Below are positions 35,201-45,084 of a DNA stretch of 64,000 bases, piece by piece. The notes beneath the pieces were generated by a model, which saw only the letters and a program-made list of their open reading frames with translations, made no database searches and was not told the origin of the DNA. Both the position numbers and the translations under genes were made by a program. Within the stretch, counting starts at the first letter, position 1. Each line of letters begins with the position of its first letter. The DNA is from Chloromonas sp. AAM2 (lineage: Eukaryota > Chlorophyta > Chlorophyceae > Chlamydomonadales > Chlamydomonadaceae): contig QAXH01006258.1 in NCBI GenBank assembly GCA_004335635.1, positions 1-64,000 of the forward strand, read 5' to 3'.

Positions 35201-37158
35201 TTTAACACACATTTGATGCTCTGAGATGCCTTGGCTTTCTTGGTTAGCTCAAGCAGACCTTCATGGCATCTGACGGGTTGGAATCCCTCCCCTCTTGTGA
35301 GTGTTATTGCGTGTGAGTGTTCCCACCATGCACGGCCTGCCTGACTCTACGTGCATGTCTGGAAGACGCACGTTCAAGGCAGTTCACTTGGTTGTTTATC
35401 ACTGGCAAGGGAAAAACACGGCTTGGAAAGGAGAGGGCACTGATCTGGCACAGTTGTACTATGTAACAAAAGAAGCGGAGCTGGTGGTCCCGCACATCTA
35501 ACCATCATGGGCCATATCCAGGCAAGCAAGGCTGTTCAAATATTTGATGGTTTGTTGCCTTTCCAGGTATATGAAGTGCTTGTTAGGTGTACATCACGTC
35601 AGGTGCATCATGGACCAAGTGCTCGGTTGTGAAGGTGTCACACGACCTATGACACAAGAACCCGGCATTCAATCAAACGTCTAGCATGGCTAAAGACGCT
35701 CGATCACAGCTGGATTTGCGTGCTCATTTTCAATGATTTGCCTTGTGCGCTTCACCTCACAGGTCTATCATGTGGGCCAGGTGCTCGACCTTGTGATGGA
35801 GTGTTCGCTTTGTGCACCTGACCACTTACAGATTGTAGACGAGCCCGCTGCAGTGGCGGCCCTGGAGGCGCAGACGGCCCGGGAGCAGGCAGAGCAGGCC
35901 ACTCAGGCCGCACAGGCAGTGGTGGACAGGGCGGTGGAGGTGGCGGTGAGTGGGGTGGAGGGGTAGGCGGGCCTGCAGGGCTATCTAGGCTCAGACTCAA
36001 CAGGCTGTGACAAGCATACTGCTATCAGCGGTTCGGATTGTCCACGGGGCTGCCAAGATGCATAGGATGAGGCAGGGGCACTGAAGCACTTGAAGTTGGC
36101 ACGTCTACAGCAGGTGCGAGAAAGACAGCAGACAGGCATATTACCGTAGATAACAATCCAGGTGGCATGACACATGTGACAGCGGTGTTGGGGTTGGATG
36201 AAGCGCAGAAGACAGTTTTCCAGCATGCCCATTACCAATACCAAGCATGCGTTTAAAGCATCTCATGATCTGAAGAAGGCACGCCTTCAGCCCCTAACAC
36301 CATGTGTAGAGGCATGCCATGACATGTTGGCTGTGTGCCCCTTCTCACTCCTCAGGTGTCCCATGGTGTGACCCGCACCAAGATCGTGTCTGCAGTGCTC
36401 AAACCCAGTTCGGGTGCAAACGACATTGGGGAGGCACTGTGCACCTTCGCTAAGGAGCATGACATTGGGGTGAGCGAGGGAGGAATGTTTGAATGGGGTG
36501 CATGGCCTGCAATTTGCTGCATGTGTGTACCCTGCACTGGCGTATACCTCGTGTGAGTCAAGAGGCACCGCTCATTGCTGCATGTGATTGTCCTGTGGTG
36601 CTCACATGCACGCGTGCATCAGGCACATGCAAACCGAGCTATGCCACGGTGTTCCACCTTGTGTGCCACGGTCGTTGTTTATCAAGGGCATACCAGCACG
36701 AGCATTTTTCATCAGTGTCGTGCGCGTATATGCATGTGTTTTGCAGGTGGTGGTAGTGGGGTGCCGTGGCATGGGCGCCATCAAGCGTGGTTTGATGTCG
36801 TTTATAGGCCTGGGGTCCGTGAGCGAGTACCTAGCACACAACCTGCACTGTGCCCTGGCGGTGGTGCACGAGGGGAACGAGAGCGACAAAAACCTGACCA
36901 GGCCGTCAGAGAACCTGGCATTCCATGTGAGTGCAGAAGAGCAGGTGGCGACGGACAGGGGCAGCAGTTGAATGGCTGGACTTGCAGCGCATGATGCTAT
37001 ACCTCTCGGTCACTGCCCTTGCCATGCACAACCACAACCATGTGACTACTGCTTACAGCCAGCGGTTTGTAGCGTCTTGACAACCGTGCAATTCGCTGAT
37101 GTGTGTGCAGGTCATTCCAGAGGGTCAAGAGGGAGAGCCTGAGACCAAGGCGTCCTGA
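32284..37158 (+). CDS. Two-domain universal stress protein, tandem copy A (12 exons)
   Basis: Exons 32284-32295, 32504-32706, 32880-32916, 33187-33219, 33588-33642, 33918-34005, 34441-34582, 35008-35142, 35832-35945, 36356-36469, 36747-36926 and 37111-37158 join in phase to 386 residues. Domain 1 (about 5-170) starts VLVACDDSPHSR, and ends VDIVVVGNRGMGSIKRSLMSLVGLGSVSDALIRAAPCPVMLVR. Domain 2 (about 191-360) starts VCIAYDESHVSES and ends VVVVGCRGMGAIKRGLMSFIGLGSVSEYLAHNLHCALAVVH. These are the USP first strand and the G-x2-G...G-S nucleotide-binding loop, so each domain probably binds ATP. An Ala/Gln/Glu-rich helix (exon 9) follows the first strand of domain 2. The first exon holds only four codons (MGRK). 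The last exon is absent from copies B and C, which stop within the exon matching exon 11. Confidence 0.85.
33795..33845 (+). repeat. Single end of dispersed element in USP copy A intron
   Basis: CCGGTTCCAGTGGTACTCCC is followed by GTTGTCCCAGAACTGGCAAAC and a short T/A run, matching the right end of the repeat family. It lies between exons 5 and 6. Confidence 0.75.
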
Positions 37159-37207
37159 GGAAACCACACATGACCACTGCATTTTGTACTTGGTACTGAA
37201 TGAGGCT

Positions 37208-37329
37208 GACAGTGCAAAAAAAATAGGATGTTTGCCAGTTCTGGGACAGTTTGTGTGAATAGGGCTGTATTATCGCCAGGAACCATTGTGTGTCCCAGAA
37301 CTGGCAAACATCTTTTTTTTTGCACTGTC
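37208..37329. mobile_element. Compact inverted-repeat (MITE-like) element
   Basis: A near-perfect hairpin: GACAGTGCAAAAAAAA, then TTTGCCAGTTCTGGGACA, a loop of about 40 bases, TGTCCCAGAACTGGCAAA, then TTTTTTTTGCACTGTC. At 122 bases it is the shortest two-ended copy in the window and lies just downstream of USP copy A. Confidence 0.85.
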
Positions 37330-37560
37330 TGGAAGAGTTCTGCTTGGACAATCAAGGGTATTTGTTGAACTGTCTGGCAGGAGCTGATTCAGCTCGTGAG
37401 GCAAACTATGATCATAACATTGAGATGGCGTGTACAACGCCCTTGCTGCTGATGGCCTGCGTGAACAGAACATCTTACGAGTGCACATGAAAGTACACGA
37501 AGCATACGAGAGTATGGTTGCCAGCTGTAGCAAGTCCCTTGTGCAATGCCTCATTGTGTG

Positions 37561-37680
37561 AAGGTGGACATTGTTGTTGTGGGGAACCGGGGCATGGGCT
37601 CCACACATATGGCCACTGCATTCAGCGCCGCTGACTTGTTACAGGTGCCGCAGGAACACATCCTTGTTTCATTTGTAAGG
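37561..37680 (+). pseudogene. Scrambled USP gene remnant
   Basis: Bases 37561-37603 match exon 6 of the USP genes (VDIVVVGNRGMGS). They run directly into 37604-37680, which matches the end of intron 4 and exon 5 (a GCCGCTGACTTGTTACAG acceptor, then GTGCCGCAGGAACACATCC). The exon order is reversed relative to the intact genes, and no reading frame spans the piece. It looks like the join left by a deletion between two tandem copies. Confidence 0.75.
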
Positions 37681-37917
37681 CCACACTGAGCCTAAAATGC
37701 ACATGGCAAAGCTCGTGCTGTGCAAGCCAGCCGCCAGAGGACAGAGGCGGCCAAGGGTATGGCGTGCCAAGCATGTGACTTTCACTCATGCTGATGTGTC
37801 ATCCATGGAGGGGGCAGTCAGCAATTATAAGTTTGCATTCGGCACCTACGAAAAGAGCCTGGATGATGTTGCGCGCCCCATGTGTGCAAATGATCAATAG
37901 TTGAACCATGCCTGGCA

Positions 37918-37975
37918 GAAGTGGCAATGCACCGTCTACCACAACACGCGCTGTTTACCCCATGTGCGAATGACA

Positions 37976-38016
<41 letters not shown>

Positions 38017-38103
38017 CATGTTTTGCTGACACACAATGGTTGCTGGCAGTAGTACAGACCTATTCACACAAATCGTCCCAGAACTGGCAAACTTCTTTTT
38101 CCT
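37918..38103 (+). repeat. Half copy of the dispersed element with CA/TA microsatellite
   Basis: Homologous to the right half of the element at 12771-13186 (shared CAGAAGTGGCA, CACCGTCTACCACAACACGC, CTGACACACAATGG and CAGACCTATTCACACAA). It ends in GTCCCAGAACTGGCAAACTTC. A (CA)n(TA)n run at about 37975-38018 expands the interior. The left inverted end is missing. Confidence 0.8.
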
Positions 38104-38715
38104 GCCAACCTATGACTTGCTCAGCTGGCGGTCTTTGTGTAAATCCCATAGGGAGTTGATTGTTGCACTCACACAGCACGTCCGCTGTGACACCTACAAC
38201 CTCGTCAGAGTGTCGTCAGAGTGAGAGTAACGCTTGTGACCTGTCAAATGTTCTGTGGGGTGATGGCCACAAGGTGATGGCCACCCCTTGCTGACACGGT
38301 CAGATTCCCCTTTATTAGGAGAAATTTTTGCAATCTGCGCAAGTAGTTGATGTTTGCGTTGGACGTGCTACATGGTGTGCACTCCCTCCTTGTAAATGTA
38401 GCGGCAGCATGTTGAAGTGCACTCGAGGTGGCCAGGCAGGGGACAGCACCTCATGCACATTCCACGTCAGCCGACCAGTGACGTGGAACCAAAACTGAGA
38501 CCGGAAGCCAGTCGCTGTCAGTAGCAGGCAGACTGTCCGCTAGACCATTCCTGCAAGAGATATACAATGATTGTACTGCTCCGAGTGGTGCCCACGCGAC
38601 TTTGAAAAACGTAAAATAAAGCGAGGCCGCTTGTTGTGTGCCCAATGCATGTTGCACTGCATTTGCTTTGAAATTCATCAAAATCTTGGGGCGTCAGAGC
38701 TGACGGAGCGCCGCT

Positions 38716-41700
38716 ATGGGACGCAAGGTGAGTACCGCAGATGTCGGAACTCTGAGATCGGTTCGACAGCGATGCGCTTAGTGCCAACAGTCGCGTTCCA
38801 AGGCCGTGGCTCAAGACTATGCCGAACCCTGAGGTGTTCACCTGTCTTTCTCACCTCGAGCATGCGCACGGAGCCGAGTTTCAACTAAGGCTGGGGACCG
38901 TGCTCTCATTCAGACAGTTAAAAAATGGGAACACATGTTCAAGGTGGCAAATGCCTGTGTGCATATACGGCCAGGAGGTCGGTCAACAGTCTGCCCAGGG
39001 AGCAGCCATCATCCGTCCCATGCCCTGATGACGCCCATGCCTGCAGATTGTAATTGCATGCGATGACAGCATACAGTCTCGTCTTGTCGTGGGCGTACTC
39101 GCAACGCATGCGCTGCGGCCTGAGGATGATGAAATACATGTGGTTAACGTGTGCATGCCATATGTGTCGGCGGCAGCCATGCTGCCTGTGCCACTGGCCG
39201 TAGAAAAGGGCGTTGAAATGGAATGGTACGTGCTCAGACATTTGGGACAAGTGGGGGAAAAAAGCACGAAGGCAATTGTTTCAGAAAGGTTGGAGAAAGC
39301 TTTGAAAGCAAAAATACCAGGAGCAAGGGCTGCACATCACAGCTCACTGCTCATGTTCTGAACTGGGGCTGTATGTATTCCAAATTATTTGGAAGCCTGT
39401 CCTAACACTTCAGACTGCGTGGATCGTATCTCTCTACACCACGTGTCGCGTGCAAACTCAACTCAAGCCCATTGGCAGATACCACTGGCTGCCTCCCTGT
39501 TGGTGCAGGCAAGCTGAGCTGGCAAACGCGCGTCACACTGTCCAGGTCAGTGACCTTGAGCAGAGTGTTGGTGATATTGGCTGAGCAGAGTATTGGTGAT
39601 ATTGGCTGAGCGAACTGACCAGTGAAGTCATCAGTACAGGTGGTGGACTGCCATGCCTCAGTGTGCCTAAATACCACATGGTGGTTGGGCACATGATGCT
39701 TGGCGTCCGTAATCACGCCTATCTGTACATTGTCCCAGAACTGGCCAACTTTTTTTTTCGGCGTCCACTTTGCCATTACCTTTGCCTAATACCAACATGC
39801 TGACTGCTTGTGCACTTTCCTGCAGCTCATGTCCGACCTGATGGTATTTGAGTACCAGGTGAATGCGCAGGAGATATGACATCACTTTGCAACCCAACTT
39901 GGCTATCTAACAGGAGCAACAACAGAAACAGCAACAGCAGTAAAAACAGCAAAAGCAATAGTTTGGCCGCACGGCACTGCTGCCTGTGTTGCAATTTGTG
40001 CCGGCATCATGCCTGGCCTGCCACGCATGGCCACAACATGCAGCGCCGCTGACTTGTTGCAGGTGCCGCAGGCACACATCCACAGACATGTCCTCATATC
40101 AGAGGGGGGCGCATCAGGTAAGCCCAGTTGGGCTAGTGAGCCTTTGTTGGCCGGTAGGTGAGCGAGTACTACAAGCTGCACTGAAGTGCAGAGGTAATTC
40201 ACAGGTCTGTGCTGCAGGTTAGACGCACTTGCGTAGCAAGGCCTGGCCTGGATACTGGCACAGTGTTTTTTGCATTGGCTTTGCACTGCACATGTCAACA
40301 TGCCACAGAGTGCTCCTCCAGTTATGCAGTCTGGTGTGCGTGTCCCTGTGCCGCGTCATGTTGCAACATGAAGACACGTTACTTGTGCTGTGCACCAGCT
40401 GCGGCTAGTCAGCAGGTGGTGGCTGCACGGCAGCCAAAACTGGCTTATCGCACTGTGCACTTGCCTGGCCACAGGTGTGTCCAATGCGCTCCTGCGCTTT
40501 GCCCGCGACAACAAGGTGGACATGATAGTCGTGGGCAACCGGGGCAAGGGTGCAATAAACAGGTATGAGTCATCGCTGCGTGAGCACATGCATGAGTGCA
40601 TCGCTGAAATATCATACGTGTTGATTCCAGCCATAGGGCAGGGTGAATAGGGGCGAAGTTCAAAAGTTTGTACGGCCAAAGCGTCAGGTTACTAGTTGGC
40701 CAGGGTGGCGGGGCAGCGAGGGATGGGCTTTGGGAAACGGTTGAAAGCACGCGACGCTGGCACAAAAAGTGTCTCAACGTTTGCAAGGACCCCACAACCC
40801 CCCAAAAAGGGGCTCAATCAACAGCTCTTTCAAATGCTCCCTGGACACCTTGGTTTATGGTCATTAAACGTCAGCCTCTCAGCAGTGCTGCTACCAAACC
40901 CCCAGCATCACAGTGGCACAGCGCAGTGCCAGTCAAACGCTCGTCGCAGCCTGTAGGCGTGTGCTGCTCCTTGCACTGGGCTGCCATGGCATCCTCAGGC
41001 AGGTGGTGAGCCGTCCCCCTGACATGCCGAGCTGTGACATGCACGGGGTGTGTACATGCACTAGGTTGTATCTGAATCCGTGCACAAACTCCAGCAGGAC
41101 TTGCACTGGTGTGGCTGACAGCCACAGGCAACAGGCCAGTAGACCTTTTTAAGCGCTGATGCTGCCAACTGCCAAGTGCTCCAGCTTCGGATTTGCCACC
41201 GCCTGACTTCCAGCTGCCACTTTGCTTTGTCAGTTTATCTAGTGCAAAAGGTATGCCTGGGTAGGAAGTAGATGCGTAGAACAAGATAGCAAGCAGGGGA
41301 ATGTTGGACGGGTTGGAATCCCTCCCCTCATGTGACTGACAGCTGTTCTCGCCTGCATCACAATTCTGATGTGGGTGGGGGTGGGGGTGGCTTGGCAAGA
41401 AGAGTGTCTTACTGCCCTGCTGGTGATGGTTGCACTTCTGCAAGCAGAAAAATGCATCAACGGTCAACCCATCATTATGTGCTTGTCGAACCAGAACCTT
41501 GTTGTAGCCCCTCTGCCTTCTGCTCATTACCCCACTGCTATCCACCCCTGCCCACCTTCTGATGATGCCTCAGCTTGCCAGTTTGATTGTGCTGACACAG
41601 TGTGCCAGTTTGATTGCGCTGACACAGTGTGCCAGTTTGATCGCGCTGACACAGTGTGCCAGTTTGATCGCGCTGACACAGTGTGCCACATCCTCTCACG

Positions 41701-43777
41701 CACTGCAGTCGGTCCGGTTGCTGATTCTATTGCTTGTTGAGGCAAGATCTGACTTGAATGTTGAACTGGTAAAGCGGCTTGAAGCCACCTGTGCGCTGAA
41801 TGGGGCACACATGGCACTTGGGAAGGTGCCAGGCGTCCTCATCCGCTGGATTTAGCTCAGTCCTGCTGGCAGGGCCTGCTGAGGACCCACAAGCTGATTG
41901 GCCAGATACTCTTGGCTGCCGTATACGTTTGTGAGCCGGGCTCCAGGGAGCACTGGAGGATGATCCGCTGCCTGATTGCTATGTGTGGGACTGCTCTCTC
42001 ACCACCCTTCGACTGCGCGTCTGAGGCCCCTCGGCCGGTGGTATGCCCTTCCACACAAAGTGACGATAGGCTTAAGTGGCAACTGGCCGGCTGGTCACGT
42101 TCGTGCCATAAACGCATACATATGCTGTATGCGTTGAGTGTTGCCCCTCCCCCCTGCCCCAGGTCTTTGATGTCGCTTGTGGGTCTGGGCTCCGTAAGCG
42201 ACGCCCTGATCCGCGCCGCGCCCTGCCCAGTGCTGCTGGTCAGGTGCGACCCCGCACGCGCCACGGCACACGCGGCAGTGGCTCAGCCGCCACCCATTGC
42301 GCCGGTGAGTGATGCATGCAACGTGATGGCCAGCAGGAGTTCACAGGACGGGCCAATCGTGGCATAAGACTATCAGGTTCACTGGGAGACACTGGCTGTT
42401 CTCCCACATGACAATGTTGGCCTCCTTTTCCAGCACTGGCGCCAGCCCGTGTTCTTGCATCTGGATGACTGCGTTCAGGTGCCCAAGAGGGTGTGCATAG
42501 CCTACGACGACTCGCCTGTGTCAGAGTCCGCTCTGCTGTGGGCACTGGGCAATGTGCTCACACCTCAGGATAAGCTGTACATCGCCACTGTTGCACTCCT
42601 GGCACCCTGGCCGGTACGTGAGCTGTGGCCATGCATGTCGGTATTGTACGTCAAAAGCACTCAAGCCCGAGGTGCTACACTGCGGCACAAACATACTGTG
42701 CAAGGCGCTGTGGATGTCTTTTTGCCTGAAGACTTTGCCTGGTGACTGCCACAGTGCAATCAGATTCACATGCCGTTGGTACCTGCAAGTCAAGACGCTG
42801 GCTAGCCTGGTACCAAACTTCAACCCAAGCCCTAGCTACAAGGGGCTTTGCTTGGGGTTAGCCCGTATACCAGGTGATTCTGCGCCTGCGTCCTGTGGCC
42901 ATGGTGGCGATGTTTGGCAGACCCATGTCCATGTCCATGCCCTGCCTCAGGTCCTCGAGGAGCCCACTGCACAGGCTGTAGCGGAGTTGACGGCACATCA
43001 GGAGGAGGAACTGGCCATGCAGGCCGCGCAGGCAGTCATGAACAGGGCGATGGAGGTGGCAGTGAGCGAGGGAGAATGCTTGTGCGCATTCTATGGCAAC
43101 AAGCTCTCACATACGCAGGTCCAAAGTTGGAAAGACACAGCGATTTGCCTGGACTTGTCGTCAGGTCCAAGGTCATTTTCTCTTTTCTTTTAGCTGGTGT
43201 CCCATGCAGACCTGCACCGGCATTGAACGCCGCTGTCGATACACACATGCTCCAGTATTGAAGCAGCAATGCATATGACCCGGTGTTTGCAACTGCTTTC
43301 ACATGCTGGCTTGGTTACTTTGTGGTTTTGCAGACGTCCCATGGCGCGACTCGTGACCAGATTGTGCCTGTGGTGCTCACTCCTGGCCAGGCTAGGAATG
43401 ACATCGGAGCCGCCTTGTGCGACTTTGTCAACGAGAAGGACATCAATGTGAGCGTGCAAACAGCGCACAGCACATAGGCCGAGATAACTGACTTGGATTG
43501 AGCGATGGCATTTTCCTGCTGACGAGGTGTGTTTGCCATTTAGCATGCATGCAGACATCATGTGGCTCGTGTGTGTGCACGTGGTTTATGGTTGCAGGTG
43601 CTGGTGGCTGGTTGCCGGGGTGTGGGCGCTGTCAAGCGAGGTTTGCTGTCGTTCATTGGCCTTGGCACAGTCAGCGAGTACCTAGCGCACAATCTGCACT
43701 GTGCTCTGGTGGTGGTGCATACGGGAGATGCACGGTCCAGCAGTGCAGGAGATCCGGCAGGGCCGACTCAAGCCTGA
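38716..43777 (+). CDS. Two-domain universal stress protein, tandem copy B (11 exons)
   Basis: Exons 38716-38727, 39047-39225, 39509-39545, 39826-39858, 40063-40117, 40475-40562, 42163-42304, 42479-42613, 42951-43061, 43334-43447 and 43598-43777 join in phase to 361 residues, with introns at the same places and phases as copy A. Domain 1 starts IVIACDDSIQSR and carries GNRGKGAINR before SLMSLVGLGSVSDAL. Domain 2 starts VCIAYDDSPVSES and ends with GCRGVGAVKRGLLSFIGLGTVSEYL. The strand after the first loop reads VRCDPAR where A and C have VRWDPAR. The 43447 donor and a typical acceptor at 43597 support the last exon, which runs to the stop without the extra exon of copy A. Intron 6 is expanded (1.6 kb) with a minisatellite. 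Confidence 0.85.
39728..39765 (+). repeat. Single end of dispersed element in USP copy B intron
   Basis: ATTGTCCCAGAACTGGCCAAC followed by a T-run matches the right end of the repeat family. It lies between exons 3 and 4; no opposite end was found. Confidence 0.7.
41146..41296 (+). repeat. Intron segment shared by USP copies B and C
   Basis: About 150 bases beginning TTTTTAAGCGCTGATGCTGC closely match 47868-48022 in copy C. Here the segment is in intron 6; in copy C it is in intron 8, so it is not simply inherited from the whole-gene duplication. Confidence 0.75.
41577..41688 (+). repeat. 27-bp minisatellite
   Basis: Four 27-base units (GCCAGTTTGATCGCGCTGAC plus ACAGTGT) plus a partial fifth, differing at only two positions between units. 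Located in intron 6 of USP copy B. Confidence 0.95.
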
Positions 43778-45084
43778 GGGCCTCAACAGTCAGTGCGTGC
43801 GTGTGCATGTCAGTGGGTGTGTGTCCCAGAAAGTAAACACTTGATGCACTGCGCACTCTCACCTTTCAAACGTGCGTCACTCTGTCATCATTATCATCAT
43901 CATTACATGGTGTTTCATGGTTTAACCCACGGTACTGCAGCTAGATATGCTTTGTTATTAGTGACTAGCCTGTTGTTGGTATTCCCTTGTCCCCTTCCAT
44001 CATAATCGCCTTTGGTTGGTATTGCCAGATTTAAACTTATCCCTTTTTACTACAAACGCCCTTGGTACTGCGTCTTCCTCGAGGCGGAGGTTTGATGCAA
44101 GTGGCTTACACACGTTGCATGGACCAGTTGATGCACGGGCATGCAGACAGAGGCAGACAGGGAGCGCATCTGTGAGCACGATGCATGCACGAAAGCAGCA
44201 AAATTTTTTCTGGTCTACGCAGGTCTTCCGGCAGCTGGGACGGACAAATGCTGGCACAGCCAAGGCTGACCGCTTGAACGCTTGGCTCGGTACCTGGTAC
44301 TGAGCTCAGCAAAATCTTCATGCCTCCCAGGATCTGCATACTGCAGCATCACAAGGCATCTGCTGCTCCTAAGCTGCTGCATAGTATGTTCGTAAAACAA
44401 CACAGGCAGCGCTGTTGAGCTTCGGCTGTTGGCGCCCATGTTGGTGACAGGACCCATGCACCTTATGCTGTTCGTGAAGCAATGCTTTGTTGGTGTTGTT
44501 GCTGTTTTGTTTACCCTTGGAGTTGAGAGAGGAGCCACGCGCCGCGGCCTCGTTTTGCTACTCCTGAGTTTCCAGCTGCCTGAGCTTTTCAAAAGACCTT
44601 TGTTGATCCTCTTTCAAAGTCTGTTCAATTGTGATTCATTGGTGAAAGGAGGGATCGAAAATCTGACCTTGCTGGCCCAAAAAAAACAGTCCGTGGCCCA
44701 CGTCCCAGCCTGGGGCCCACGTCCCAGCCGCGAGGGGTTGGCGACCACCACTGCTATCCAGGTGTTTCGCAATCCCCTTCACTTGTAGGTTGTATGGGGC
44801 TGGAATCCCTCCCCTCTGGTGATCCTTCCAAAGTCTGTTCGATTGTACCGTTGAACCGATTGTAGCCGAACAAAATCAGAAGTGTGACCTCATTTTCATG
44901 CTGTAGGTAAGCACGGTTTTGGACACGTCTTTAGCAGTCTGTGGAGCTTCTGTAGCAGTCTGCCCAGACGTCAGCATCAGTATGCGTCACGGCGGCGCTG
45001 TTGAGTGAAAGCACTCTAGTGCCACGAACTTTGCAAGGGCTTAAGTGGTCGGCGGCTGCAAACAGCAGGACCTGAGAAAGAAGG
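43778..45084. other. Spacer between USP copies B and C
   Basis: No supported exon. A GGAATCCCTCCCCTC segment near 44799-44814 also occurs in intron 8 of copy A (35280) and intron 6 of copy B (41316). An AAAGTCTGTTC-AATTGT motif occurs twice (about 44617 and 44828). An open frame at 44429-44788 is hydrophobic, but it has no start context, splice support or relatives here. Confidence 0.5.

Larger units (their letters stand above)
37159..38715. other. Spacer between USP copies A and B with repeats and a USP remnant
   Basis: Contains a complete inverted-repeat element (37208-37329), a scrambled USP fragment (37561-37680) and a half element with a CA/TA microsatellite (37918-38103). From about 38110 to 38715 no exon is seen until the four-codon first exon of copy B; a stretch near 38200-38250 resembles intron 8 sequence of copy A. 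Confidence 0.6.

Noticed and set aside
37125..37355. Open frames containing peptides such as LSQNWQTS or CLPVLG that recur across the window
   Set aside because: These are translations of the inverted-repeat element, not genes.
41577..41688. Regularly spaced repeats resembling a CRISPR array
   Set aside because: Units are contiguous 27-base tandem copies without spacers, inside a eukaryotic intron: a minisatellite.
44429..44788. Hydrophobic open frame between USP copies B and C
   Set aside because: It begins and ends without gene signals and overlaps non-coding repeats shared with USP introns.
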